The position numbers and the translations under genes are program-made. From Pandoraea communis (GTDB taxonomy: Bacteria > Pseudomonadota > Gammaproteobacteria > Burkholderiales > Burkholderiaceae): DNA of 64,000 nucleotides. The stretch lies in NCBI RefSeq assembly GCF_902459745.1, contig NZ_CABPSJ010000002.1, forward strand, positions 496,001 to 560,000, written 5' to 3'. Numbering within the stretch: position 1 is the stretch's first letter; every line of letters begins with the position of its first letter. Under the pieces are notes generated by a model. It did not search any database and was not told the DNA's origin. It was given only the letters and a program-made list of their open reading frames with translations. This document shows positions 46,442-55,539 of the stretch, in pieces.

Positions 46442-47870
46442 ACGCAGCTTTTTGCGCAGTCTGTGGGGCGCAGGCCCCATCTTCGCGATCTTCATCGTGT
46501 CGGTCGTCTCGCTGTTCGCGGTGGTCTACTGGCTCACGATGGGCTACCTCACGGATCTCGTCGACGCCCGGCTGCAACGCGAAAGCAACCAGCTTATCCG
46601 GCGCACGGCGGCCGACGCACGGACCAATATCTCGGAACGCAGCCGTCGCGACGCCGCCAATGTACGCCCCTACGGCCTGTTCACCGCCAGCGGTCAGCGG
46701 CTGGCCGGGAATATCGATGTGCTGCCAAAGGATGTGCCCGACTGGAAAGCCTATCGCTACACGCAGACCGTCGTCGATAAGGAAGGCCAGGCGTGGGCAC
46801 GCCCCTACCGCGCAATGATCGCCACTATGCCCGACGCCAACCGGGTAATCGTCGGGCAGGCCGTCGACGATATCGACCGCTTTGATCATATGCTGGTGCG
46901 CGTCGCCACCGGCGGCCTGCTCGCGACGATTCTGCTCGGCGCCCTGTGTGGATATGCATTGCATCGCGCGGCAAACCAGCGCGTTCGTCAGTTGCGGGAG
47001 TCGTGTCAGGACATCATTTCCAGTCACTTTACGCGCCGTCTTCCGACAAGTGGCCGTCGCGACGACATCGACCTGCTCGTGGGCTTCGTCAACACGATGC
47101 TCGACGACATCGAGCGCCTCGTATCGGAACTACGTGACGTGTGCGCATGGATTGCCCACGATCTGCGAACACCGATGACGAGCCTACGCGCAGGGCTGGA
47201 GCGCGTGCGCCGTGGCGCAACCTCCGTCGGCGATTACGATGCGGCGGTCGAGCGTGCCCTTGAGCAGACCGACCACGTGCTCGATCGCTTCTCAGCCCTG
47301 CTTCGCATCGCTGAAATCGACGCTCACGCCCGCCGGGAGAACTTCCGTCTGGTCGACCTCGCCCGCATTGTCGAAGATGTCGTGGATCTCTATGAGCCGC
47401 TTGCCGAAGCGCGCGCGGTGACGTTGACCGTGCAAACGCAACGCAGCGCTCCCGTGCTTGGCGACAGCGATCTGATCTTCGGCGCGATTCAGAACCTGCT
47501 CGACAACGCATTGAAATTCACCCCGTCGGGTGGCACCGTGCACTTGCGTGTCATGGCAACGCTGCAACACGCCATGGTGGAGGTGTGTGACACCGGTCCG
47601 GGCATTGCCAGCATCGAGCGCGACGCCGTTCTGCGGCCGTTCTATCGTGGCGCGGGCGTAAGCGGCATGCCAACGCCCGGCCACGGATTAGGGCTGAGCG
47701 TCGTCGCGGCAACGGCCCGCATTCATAGCGCCGTCATGCGAATCGACGACGCCCAGCCCGGCTGCCGCGTCGCGTTGCGTTTCGCAGCGGCACCGGCCGC
47801 CCACCCAACATCCGACGCTTCGCCCGCGCCTGCGTGCGAGCCCCACTCGACCGGCATCGCGAGCGCCTGA
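46428..47870 (+). CDS. Membrane sensor histidine kinase
   Basis: A 480-residue kinase with an N-terminal helix (GPIFAIFIVSVVSLFAVVYWL), a periplasmic sensor of about 120 residues, a second helix (VATGGLLATILLGALCGYAL), a HAMP region, HisKA with His244 (AHDLRTPMTSLRAGLERV) and HATPase (NLLDNALKFTPSGG, DTGPGI, GHGLGLSVV). It is translationally coupled to the regulator. The signal is unknown; a phosphate-ester or substrate cue is plausible from context. Confidence 0.95.
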   Translation: MPTTERSFLRSLWGAGPIFAIFIVSVVSLFAVVYWLTMGYLTDLVDARLQRESNQLIRRTAADARTNISERSRRDAANVRPYGLFTASGQRLAGNIDVLPKDVPDWKAYRYTQTVVDKEGQAWARPYRAMIATMPDANRVIVGQAVDDIDRFDHMLVRVATGGLLATILLGALCGYALHRAANQRVRQLRESCQDIISSHFTRRLPTSGRRDDIDLLVGFVNTMLDDIERLVSELRDVCAWIAHDLRTPMTSLRAGLERVRRGATSVGDYDAAVERALEQTDHVLDRFSALLRIAEIDAHARRENFRLVDLARIVEDVVDLYEPLAEARAVTLTVQTQRSAPVLGDSDLIFGAIQNLLDNALKFTPSGGTVHLRVMATLQHAMVEVCDTGPGIASIERDAVLRPFYRGAGVSGMPTPGHGLGLSVVAATARIHSAVMRIDDAQPGCRVALRFAAAPAAHPTSDASPAPACEPHSTGIASA

Positions 47871-47875
47871 CCTGT

Positions 47876-48652
47876 TTATCGCAACGGCGGCAGTCCCAAT
47901 GCTTCGCGCGTCTCGCGCGTCGCCTTGACGAGATCGTCCCGAAACGACGGATTGGCAAGCATGGCAGAGGCAATCACGGTGCCGCTCACCTTGCCGGCCT
48001 CGACATCGCTCACATAGTGCACGCCGCCCAACGCTCGGCCCTGCGCGTAAGCATCGGCGCGGGAGAAAATTTCCGCGCGCTTCTCCGGGACGATCTCGGC
48101 AAGCACCACGGCAGTCAGATAGGCGAACGTCGCGTGTCCGCTCGGGTAGCTCGGTGAAGTGCCTTCAGTGACGATGCCAGGATGCACCTCGGCGCTGACG
48201 TTGTACGGACGCGGACGCTTCCAGTAATCCTTCGCCACCTTGAGCGGGGCAGCGCCCTCCTTCGCCAGACGCTTGAAAAACATCTCCGTGAACGGCAGCC
48301 GATCCGCGCGGAAGCCCGCACCGACAACATCTGCAAAGCGGAACACGCTCTTGTGCGTGTCGCCGTCGGCAAGCGCCAGTTGCGCAGCAGTGCGTGAGTG
48401 TTGCAGCACCAGCACCTGACGCAGATCGTCTGCCTGAGTGACGCTGCCGGGCGCGGGGGGCGGCGCGACAAGCACGGTCAGATCCGGGGCCATCGCGGCC
48501 AGATAGCCGGCGTTAACAACATCGCCCCCGGTTGTGGCATTTACCTCAGGTGCCACAGATGTCGTGGCGCCCACATGCACCGCGTGCAGCGCACAAAGAA
48601 GCAGTGCTGCGGATGCGAAGGCGCGTCTATTGCGCGTTAAGACAGAAAGCAT
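47876..48652 (-). CDS. Secreted class A acid phosphatase (PAP2 superfamily)
   Basis: A 258-residue periplasmic phosphatase. It has a signal peptide (MLSVLTRNRRAFASAALLLC to about residue 30), then the three PAP2 motifs: KDYWKRPRPY, SYPSGHATFAYL and ALGGVHYVSDVEAG. This is the layout of PhoN-type non-specific acid phosphatases, which release phosphate from organic esters. It converges with the kinase gene (5 bp apart) and is divergent from the phosphodiesterase gene. Confidence 0.93.
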   Translation of the reverse strand: MLSVLTRNRRAFASAALLLCALHAVHVGATTSVAPEVNATTGGDVVNAGYLAAMAPDLTVLVAPPPAPGSVTQADDLRQVLVLQHSRTAAQLALADGDTHKSVFRFADVVGAGFRADRLPFTEMFFKRLAKEGAAPLKVAKDYWKRPRPYNVSAEVHPGIVTEGTSPSYPSGHATFAYLTAVVLAEIVPEKRAEIFSRADAYAQGRALGGVHYVSDVEAGKVSGTVIASAMLANPSFRDDLVKATRETREALGLPPLR

Positions 48653-49032
48653 TGGTTCATTCCTTCGGGGATCGAATGGTCGAGTCAGTCATCGCGATCG
48701 ACACAGGAAGGTCGATCGGTTCATGAACGCAAGGAGGCTACGAGCCATCCGTGACTCGGCAAAGGCGCAAACCTTTCCACCCGGACAGGTTCACAAAGCG
48801 CCGCAAGTGCTGCCGCACGCGGCCTGCCTCGCTGGGAGGCCCCCACAGCGATAGCCTCTCCATCAATTTCAAAACGTTTGGCGATACGGTGGCCGAATCC
48901 GGCGTTCATGTTGGCAAGCTTTGCTTCATCTGTGCATCACGGGCGTCCCCTACAGTTCGCCTCGCTGACCACCGGCGAGTACGCCGGTCCATTCAACCGA
49001 GCCCCCTGCGCCGACGAAGCACGATCCCCACA

Positions 49033-50523
49033 ATGCCGACGACTTTTCGCATTACCCCAACTTTGGCGCTCGCTTGCGCCATGCTGGTTCCGGTGGCGGC
49101 GTATGCCGACCACCCCACCCGCCTCTCGCCGGCTGAGCGCGTCCTGCTGATCAGCATTGACGGCATGCACGACCAGGATCTGGCACGCTACGTAGCGTCG
49201 CATCCAGGGTCTGCACTCGCCTCCCTCGCCCGTCACGGCGTGACGTACCGAAACGCACTGACACCCGTGCCGTCCGATTCGTTCCCAGGGATGGTGGCGC
49301 TCGTCAGCGGCGCCAGCCCCGCCACGTCCGGGGTGTACTACGACGACAGCTTCGACCGCAAGCTCGTACCGGCCGGCGAATCCTGCACGACGGCTCGCGG
49401 CCCCGGCGCCGAAGTCGTCTACGACGATTCGATCGATCACGATCCGAAACGCATCGACGGCGGCGGCGCCATCGAAGCCACCCGTTTGCCGCGCGACCCG
49501 GCTCGCCACTGTGCACCGGTCTACCCGCATGACTATATGCGCACGAACACCGTCTTCGAAGTCGTGCGCGCCGCCGGTGGTCGCACCGCCTGGGCAGACA
49601 AACATCTCGCCTACGACTTCGTGCACGGTCCAAGCGGACAAGGGGTCGACGATCTCTATACGCCGGAGATCGCTGCCGTCGGCGAGAAACTCGCCGCCTT
49701 CCCGGCCTACGACAACTTGAAGGTCGACGCGTTGCTCCATCAGATTGAGGGCCGCGACAGCGGTGGCAGCGGGTCGCCGGGCGTACCGCGTTTGTTCGGC
49801 ATGAATTTTCAGCAGTTGAGCGTGGCGCAGAAGTCGGGCGACGGCTACCGCGATGCGCATGCCATGCCGGGAGACGCGATCGGCAAGGCACTTGACCAGA
49901 TCGACGGCTCGCTGCAACGCCTGCTCAGCGCGCTGGCCGCACGTCATCTCGAGACCTCCACGCTTGTCGTGATTGCCGCGAAGCATGGTCAATCGCCGAT
50001 CACGCCAGGACAACTTCGCCGAATCGACGGCAAGCGCGTGCTCGACGTCGTCGCGCAAAGCGCCCCGGGTGCCCTGGCCAAAGCCACGCTCGACGACGTC
50101 GGCTTGCTGTGGCTCAAACAGCCTCGCACGACGCAGACCATCGTCGAGGCGCTGCGAGCCAACGCCAAAGCGCTGGGCATCGAACACGTGTATGCGGGCA
50201 ATGACATGCCGGAGGGCTGGGGGCGCATCGGTCGGGACAGCCGTGTGCCGGATATCGCCATCGAGACGACGTACGGCGTCATTTACACGCACGGCACGAA
50301 GGTCGCCGAGCACGGCGGTTTTCATGACGACGACCGCCACGTCGCGCTGCTGATCTCCCGTCCGGACATTGCAGCACAGGAGGTCGATGCGCCGGTCTCG
50401 ACGCGTCAGGTCGCCCCGACGCTTCTTCAGGCGCTGGCGCTCAAGCCTGGCGCGCTCGACGCCGTGCGCCGCGAAGCCACCGCCCCGCTGCCCGGCATTG
50501 TTTTCCGCACAACGGCCGACTGA
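49033..50523 (+). CDS. Secreted alkaline-phosphatase-superfamily phosphodiesterase
   Basis: A 496-residue type I phosphodiesterase/nucleotide pyrophosphatase-like enzyme. The start at 49033 gives a clean signal peptide (MPTTFRITPTLALACAMLVP then VAAYADH). LLISIDGMHDQDL supplies the first metal aspartate and PVPSDSFPGMVALVSGA the nucleophile region, where serine replaces the more usual threonine. YTHGTKVAEHGGFHDDDRHVALLIS gives the C-terminal metal histidines and aspartate. The 380-bp gap to the divergent phosphatase gene must hold both promoters; no clear box is visible. Confidence 0.88.
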   Translation: MPTTFRITPTLALACAMLVPVAAYADHPTRLSPAERVLLISIDGMHDQDLARYVASHPGSALASLARHGVTYRNALTPVPSDSFPGMVALVSGASPATSGVYYDDSFDRKLVPAGESCTTARGPGAEVVYDDSIDHDPKRIDGGGAIEATRLPRDPARHCAPVYPHDYMRTNTVFEVVRAAGGRTAWADKHLAYDFVHGPSGQGVDDLYTPEIAAVGEKLAAFPAYDNLKVDALLHQIEGRDSGGSGSPGVPRLFGMNFQQLSVAQKSGDGYRDAHAMPGDAIGKALDQIDGSLQRLLSALAARHLETSTLVVIAAKHGQSPITPGQLRRIDGKRVLDVVAQSAPGALAKATLDDVGLLWLKQPRTTQTIVEALRANAKALGIEHVYAGNDMPEGWGRIGRDSRVPDIAIETTYGVIYTHGTKVAEHGGFHDDDRHVALLISRPDIAAQEVDAPVSTRQVAPTLLQALALKPGALDAVRREATAPLPGIVFRTTAD

Positions 50524-50589
50524 GGCGCCGTCGCGCCCCAACACCGACTTATCACGACTCACCACGACTTAACACGATGTATCAGGGCC

Positions 50590-50609
50590 GCCGGCCATCT
50601 TTGGCCGGC
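50590..50609. repeat. Perfect hairpin upstream of the TonB receptor gene
   Basis: GCCGGCCA and TGGCCGGC flank a 4-nt loop, 30 bp before the receptor start and 66 bp after the phosphodiesterase stop. Without a T-run it is more likely an mRNA processing or stability element than a terminator. Confidence 0.5.
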
Positions 50610-50638
50610 ACAACTTCCAAAGAGAACGCACCCAAGCC

Positions 50639-52978
50639 ATGAAACTTCAGACGTTGCGTAACCCGCGCCATGCGCATCCTGCTCGTCCCGTCCGTCTTGC
50701 CTTCGCCCTTAGCGCGCCACACCTGACGCTCACCGCCATCGCGCTAGCGGTGCTGGCAAGCACAGCTCATGCCCAGAGCGCCTCGCCAATCACCGACATT
50801 GGCGATGTCTCCGCCTCCGATATCGGTGCCCCCGTCAACGTCACGGCCACCAAGTCGCGTAAGGCACCGACAGAGGCCGCCGCAAAAGCGCTCACGCAAG
50901 CGCCACTCGAAGCGACTTCGCCGCAAACGCAGATCAGTAGCGACTACATCGCCAATCAGATCAACCCGCAGGCCGACTACGGCACTATTCTGCGCATCGC
51001 GCCGAGCTACAGCAGCTCGTCGCCGAACGGCCTTGGCCTGTCGGAAGCGAAGAACCAGACACTGCGCGGTTTTCCGGACGGGCAGTTCAACGTAACGTAC
51101 GACGGCATTCCGTTTGGCGACACCAACGACTTCTCGCACCATACGACCTCGTACTTCCCGGCGGCGACCATCGGCGGTGTCACCATCGATCGCAGCCCGG
51201 GCAACGCCACAACACTCGGTTACGCAACCTTTGGCGGCTCGGTCAACCTGTTCTCGCCCACGCTCAGCCCGACGCGCAAGATCGAGTACTCGCAAACCAT
51301 CGGCTCGCACGCAACGTGGCAGGAGAACCTCGGCGTGACGACGGGCATCATGCCCGGCCTGCTCGACTCGAACATCTTCCTGAACGTCCAGCGCACCGAC
51401 TCGAACGGCGCGTTGAGCAACAGCGGCTTACGCAACACGAACATCTTCCTCAAAGGCGTAACGCCGATCGGCAGCAGCACGCTCGTGACGTGGGTCTACG
51501 CGTACGACAAGATTCACTTCAATAACCCGGGCGGCGCCACGCTCAACCAGGTGGCCCAGAACGGCTACAACTACGGCCTGAACGGCGACCCGAAGAGCCC
51601 GAACTACTGGGGCTACAACTATCAGGACAAGAACACCGAGTTCGCCTACCTCGACGTCAAACACGACTTCGACAGCGGGTGGAGCCTGAACAACAAGCTC
51701 TACACGTACTACTACTACAACCTGAGCCACGAACTGAACGGCGACAACACGTCGTCGCCACTCTCCGCATTGAGTGCTGCCAAGCCCTTCTCTGCGGGGC
51801 AATCGGGTTCCGACATTGCCGGCGCGCTGAAGCTCAACGAGTACCGAACGTACGGGGACACGCTGAGTGCGACGCACACCGGCACCTACGGCACGTTCAC
51901 GGGCGGCTTCTGGGTCGAGCACACGCGCAATCCGCGCAATCGCTTCGCGTACGACGCCACGACCGGCCAGTCGGTCAAACAGAACGCCACCTACGGCAAC
52001 ACCTACTACGACATGGTCGATGAGGTGAACACCGCTCAGGCGTTCTCGCAGTACGCATGGAAAGCGACAGATGCACTGACCGTCACACCGGGCATCCGCT
52101 ACCAACACTTCGAGCGCTCGTTGTCGGCCAGCGTGTTGCAGAACAACCTGCCCGGGACGTCGGCTAGCAAGTCGTGGAACAGCGTGCTGCCAAGCCTGGA
52201 CGTCAACTATCGCTTCACGTCGCTGTGGTCGGGCTATGCACAGGTCTCGCGCGGCGCGCTCGGGCCGAACCTGAACACGTTGTACTCCGCCAATCCGGCG
52301 GGCAACAACAACGTCAATCCGCAAACGTCGATGGCGTACCAGATCGGCACGGTGTTCAAGGCGGATCGCTTTACGTTCAATGCGGATGCCTACTTCATCG
52401 AGTTCAGCAACTACATCACGAAGAATGGTTCGGGGGCGAACGCCACCTACTTCAACGCCGGCGGCGTGCGCTACACCGGCGTCGAAGCCGAAGGCAACGT
52501 GTTGCTCGGCAGCGGCTTCTCGTTCTACGCGAACGGATCGCTTAACAACGCCACGTACACGCAGGACGGCACGGGCTCGCAGATCTGGAAATCGGGTCAG
52601 CGAATTTCGTTTGTCCCGCAGTACACGGCCGCCATCGCGCTCAATTTCGATCAGGGGCCGTGGCACGCGGGCATCAACACCAAGTTCGTCGGCTCGATGT
52701 ATCAAGGCAGCAACGGGGCGGCTGACGGCTCGATCTACAAGGTCGGCCCGTATAACGTCACAAGCATGATGATCGCGCGCGACTTTACCAACCTCAGCTC
52801 GGTACTCAAGAAGGTTCGCGTGTCGTTCGGCATCGACAACCTGTTTGACACGCATCGCATTACCGACAACCTCGGACCCGCCGCGACCGATACCAGTAAG
52901 GGGACCGACGCGAACCAGTTCCTCTACTACTTCGTGCCGGGCCGCAGCGTCTACGTCAACCTGCGCGCCGAGATCTGA
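50639..52978 (+). CDS. TonB-dependent outer-membrane receptor
   Basis: A 779-residue receptor. The long signal peptide ends near TAHAQS (residue about 47). An N-terminal plug (YGTILRIAPSYSSSSPNG, QTLRGFPDGQFNVTYDGIPFGD, GSVNLFSP) is followed by a 22-strand barrel rich in alternating aromatic residues, ending YFVPGRSVYVNLRAEI. No siderophore synthesis or transport gene is near. Its placement after two secreted phosphatases and before a complete ExbB-ExbD-TonB set suggests import of a phosphate ester or of the product they release. Confidence 0.93.
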   Translation: MKLQTLRNPRHAHPARPVRLAFALSAPHLTLTAIALAVLASTAHAQSASPITDIGDVSASDIGAPVNVTATKSRKAPTEAAAKALTQAPLEATSPQTQISSDYIANQINPQADYGTILRIAPSYSSSSPNGLGLSEAKNQTLRGFPDGQFNVTYDGIPFGDTNDFSHHTTSYFPAATIGGVTIDRSPGNATTLGYATFGGSVNLFSPTLSPTRKIEYSQTIGSHATWQENLGVTTGIMPGLLDSNIFLNVQRTDSNGALSNSGLRNTNIFLKGVTPIGSSTLVTWVYAYDKIHFNNPGGATLNQVAQNGYNYGLNGDPKSPNYWGYNYQDKNTEFAYLDVKHDFDSGWSLNNKLYTYYYYNLSHELNGDNTSSPLSALSAAKPFSAGQSGSDIAGALKLNEYRTYGDTLSATHTGTYGTFTGGFWVEHTRNPRNRFAYDATTGQSVKQNATYGNTYYDMVDEVNTAQAFSQYAWKATDALTVTPGIRYQHFERSLSASVLQNNLPGTSASKSWNSVLPSLDVNYRFTSLWSGYAQVSRGALGPNLNTLYSANPAGNNNVNPQTSMAYQIGTVFKADRFTFNADAYFIEFSNYITKNGSGANATYFNAGGVRYTGVEAEGNVLLGSGFSFYANGSLNNATYTQDGTGSQIWKSGQRISFVPQYTAAIALNFDQGPWHAGINTKFVGSMYQGSNGAADGSIYKVGPYNVTSMMIARDFTNLSSVLKKVRVSFGIDNLFDTHRITDNLGPAATDTSKGTDANQFLYYFVPGRSVYVNLRAEI

Positions 52979-53045
52979 TCGGCACCCCAATCACCGGCCG
53001 CATGATCATGCGGCCGGCGTTCATTTCTGCGGAAGGGAATTTTTC

Positions 53046-53717
53046 ATGAATCTGACTCAATTCAATCAACTGGCGATGTCCTCGGGTGGCACGCTCTATC
53101 TCATGGCGCTGCTGGCATTCGTCGGCATCACGGTGATCGTCGATCGCGGTTTGCGCCTGCGCCGGACGTTCCGCCGCGGCCAGCGCATTGTCGAGGCTGT
53201 GAGCGCACTGCCCGTCGTCGACGTACACGACGCCGACGAATTGCGCGCGGCTGCCGCGGGCTTGCCGCACGGCCATCTGCTAGACACGTACGCACACAAT
53301 CTCAAACGCTCGCACGACGGCGATATGGAAGCCGCCATCGACGAAGCGATCTACCTGGAAGTGCCGGGCATCGATCGCGGCCTGTGGGTGCTCGATACGG
53401 TCATCACCGTTGCGCCGCTGCTGGGCTTGTTCGGCACGATCGTCGGCATGTTCCACGCGTTCGACGTGCTCGGCGCGTCCGGCGGCGATCCCACGCGCGT
53501 GACGTCGGGGGTGGCAGAAGCCCTGATCGCGACCGCATGCGGTCTGGCGATCGCCATGAGCCATTTGTGGTTCTTCAACGGCATGCAAGACACCGTGCGT
53601 CAGACGGTCCATCAAATGGATACGCTCAAGCGTCTGCTGCTCAACCGGCATTACGTTGCGAAGCAGGCCCAGGAGCCGGCGGGTGTGGTGCTGCGTCACG
53701 AACGTGCTTCGGCCTGA
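53046..53717 (+). CDS. exbB: ExbB-like proton channel protein
   Basis: A 223-residue MotA/TolQ/ExbB family protein with three membrane helices (LYLMALLAFVGITVIVDRGL; LDTVITVAPLLGLFGTIVGMF; VAEALIATACGLAIAMSHLWF) and the conserved APLLGLFGTIVGM segment. It forms the proton channel that energises TonB. An AAGGGAA ribosome site precedes the ATG at 53046; longer upstream frames overlap the receptor gene. Confidence 0.95.
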   Translation: MNLTQFNQLAMSSGGTLYLMALLAFVGITVIVDRGLRLRRTFRRGQRIVEAVSALPVVDVHDADELRAAAAGLPHGHLLDTYAHNLKRSHDGDMEAAIDEAIYLEVPGIDRGLWVLDTVITVAPLLGLFGTIVGMFHAFDVLGASGGDPTRVTSGVAEALIATACGLAIAMSHLWFFNGMQDTVRQTVHQMDTLKRLLLNRHYVAKQAQEPAGVVLRHERASA

Positions 53718-53726
53718 GAGTCTGCG

Positions 53727-54119
53727 ATGCGATATTTCGAAACGAAAAAAACCCGCATCGAAGTCGTGCCGATGATCGACATCATGTTCTTCCTGCTGGT
53801 GTTCTTCATCATGATCACGCTCAAAATGATGCCGTCGGTGGGCATGTCGGCCAAGTTGCCGGGAAGCTCGACCGCGCAAGACCTGCCGCACCCCAAAGTG
53901 CTCGTTGCGTTGCATGCGGACGGTAGCGTCGAAGCCGATCACCAACCGGTCACGCTTGACGCCCTGACTGCCAGCCTGCGCGCGCATGACCCTGAGCATA
54001 CGGTGGTCACCATCGCCAGTGAAAAGACCGCCAACGTCCAGCAGTTGACCCGTTTGATGGACGCCTGCCGAACGGCGGGTGTGACGCAGATCGGGATTGC
54101 GACGAAAGAGGCATCATGA
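53727..54119 (+). CDS. exbD: ExbD-like biopolymer transport protein
   Basis: A 130-residue ExbD with the single helix PMIDIMFFLLVFFIMITLKM, whose aspartate is the proton-carrying residue, and a periplasmic domain. It starts 9 bp after exbB and overlaps tonB by 4 bp. Confidence 0.95.
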   Translation: MRYFETKKTRIEVVPMIDIMFFLLVFFIMITLKMMPSVGMSAKLPGSSTAQDLPHPKVLVALHADGSVEADHQPVTLDALTASLRAHDPEHTVVTIASEKTANVQQLTRLMDACRTAGVTQIGIATKEAS

Positions 54120-54865
54120 TGACGATCGACGTGGCCAACGCCCTCCCCTCGCGCAATGCGACGTCCCCGATGACGCCGCACACCGGGCGCTGGCCCTGGC
54201 GGGCCATGGCGGTAGCGTTAGCGGTGGAGGCGATCCTGTTGGGGGTGACGACAGGATGGCTCGCCAGTGGCACGCCGACCCCGCAAACGGTTAGCACCGA
54301 TGCCCCGGTGATGCTATCGATGCTCGTGCCGGAACCGGAAGCGACGCCCACGCCGGCCCCCAAACCCGCCGAGCCTGCCAAGTTGCCTTTACCGCCCCTC
54401 AAGCGCGAAGTCGTACCGAAACCTGACACGTCGCACGTCCGCAAGCCGGCGCAGGTGCCTCGCGCTACAGCAAATGTCGAAGCGCCACCGATCGAGACGG
54501 TGAGCGGTGCGGACGCCCCACCAGCGCCGTCCGCAGCTCCCCCAGCCTTGCCCCCCGCACCGCCAGTAGCCACCAGTTCCGGTCCCGACGAGCGGTTCGT
54601 TGCCAAGTTGCGCGCGGCCGTGCAGGCGGCTGTCGTCTATCCGGCGGCGTTACGGGGAATGGGGCTGGCGGCAAGCATAGACGTCGAGTTCGTCTATATG
54701 GACGGAAGGGTTTCGAACGTACACGTCACCCACCCAGGGCGTGTTGCAACACTCGATGAAGCCGCCATTGCCGCAGTGCAACGGGCCGCGATGCCCTCTG
54801 CGCCGCCGAGTCTGGCGGGGACGCCACATGCGTTCAAAGTGCGTGTCATATTTAGAGAAACGTGA
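54116..54865 (+). CDS. tonB: TonB energy transducer
   Basis: A 249-residue TonB with an N-terminal anchor (WRAMAVALAVEAILLGVTTGWL), a proline/alanine-rich periplasmic spacer (TPTPAPKPAEPAKLPLPPLK) and a C-terminal domain (VYPAALRGMGLAASIDVEFVYMDGRVSNVHV, ALDEAAIAAV-like helix, FKVRVIFRE). It overlaps exbD by 4 bp. It is the last gene before the third tRNA-end repeat at 54922. Confidence 0.93.
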   Translation: MMTIDVANALPSRNATSPMTPHTGRWPWRAMAVALAVEAILLGVTTGWLASGTPTPQTVSTDAPVMLSMLVPEPEATPTPAPKPAEPAKLPLPPLKREVVPKPDTSHVRKPAQVPRATANVEAPPIETVSGADAPPAPSAAPPALPPAPPVATSSGPDERFVAKLRAAVQAAVVYPAALRGMGLAASIDVEFVYMDGRVSNVHVTHPGRVATLDEAAIAAVQRAAMPSAPPSLAGTPHAFKVRVIFRET

Positions 54866-54921
54866 GGCTTGGGGCGTGAGGTCCGATGGCGCACCTGGAT
54901 TGCCTGCGAACCATGGTAAGC

Positions 54922-54991
54922 CACCGCCTCCGCCAGTTTTCCTTGCTCACCCCGGTAGCAGCGACTGACTTTTGCGGACGGTGCTCCGCAA
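54922..54991 (+). repeat. Third copy of the tRNA-Ser end and island flank
   Basis: Positions 54922-54940 match 29582-29600 exactly (CACCGCCTCCGCCAG plus four T). The next bases to 54991 align without gaps to 29601-29651, so that 43 of the 55 positions in the flanks 54937-54991 and 29597-29651 are identical, including TACTGAC-like and GTGCTCCGCAA segments. The 5' part of the core is not retained. It is best read as an old attachment scar or the end of a further related element. Confidence 0.8.
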
Positions 54992-54998
54992 GTGCACG

Positions 54999-55373
54999 CT
55001 AGGGATTGATCGTTTCCGCGTGGTGAAAAATTTTTGCGACAATCATCCAGCGCTGGTCGAATTTAAGCAGGTTAAGGTTGTCGACGTAGACCTTCTCGAA
55101 GATGCGAACGCGAACCTGCGCAAACGCGATTTCGGATGACAGCACCCCGATCTGCAGAATTTCATCCACGCGCGGTTGCTGCACGCTCTTTGGCGGCGTT
55201 CGAGCGGCGATCTCTTCACGGTACTGGGCAAATGGGCGCAGGTTGAACTCGCCATTCTTCATGGTGAAAAGTGAGCTGGACGGATGAAATACCTGATCGA
55301 ATTTTTTCAGATCACATTCGTACATCACGTCGAAGTAGGTTTGCAAAGCATGCTGAATGCTGTCGGTTTCCAT
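54999..55373 (-). CDS. NTF2-like (SnoaL/lumazine-binding type) protein
   Basis: A 124-residue protein starting METDSIQHALQTYFDVMYECDLKKFDQVF after an AGGAAG ribosome site. The alpha+beta cone-fold pattern (helical N-terminus, then RVDEILQIGVLSSEIAFAQVRVRIFEKVYVDNLNLLKFDQRWMIVAKIFHH) is typical of the nuclear transport factor 2 superfamily. Function unknown. It is divergent from the ArsR regulator, which probably controls it. Confidence 0.8.
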   Translation of the reverse strand: METDSIQHALQTYFDVMYECDLKKFDQVFHPSSSLFTMKNGEFNLRPFAQYREEIAARTPPKSVQQPRVDEILQIGVLSSEIAFAQVRVRIFEKVYVDNLNLLKFDQRWMIVAKIFHHAETINP

Positions 55374-55539
55374 GTCGCGTTCCTTCCTGCATGAGTGAAA
55401 TGTGTGAAGTGTTGTTCTCGCGTGCGGCAATGAGCCAGTCCGTAGACTGGCTCGACCTAATCACAGGGCAATTCCGCAAGGGATGGTAGTGCTAGTATCG
55501 ACGAAACAAACTCGCGAACGTTTCATCGGACGATGAACT

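Noticed and set aside
48937-50565. A 542-codon minus-strand frame over the phosphodiesterase gene
   Set aside because: It is a mirror of a gene with a clear signal peptide and metal-binding motifs and has no domain features of its own.
51428-52990. A 520-codon minus-strand frame over the TonB receptor gene
   Set aside because: It is an Arg/Val-rich shadow of a canonical receptor and has no family similarity that I can see.
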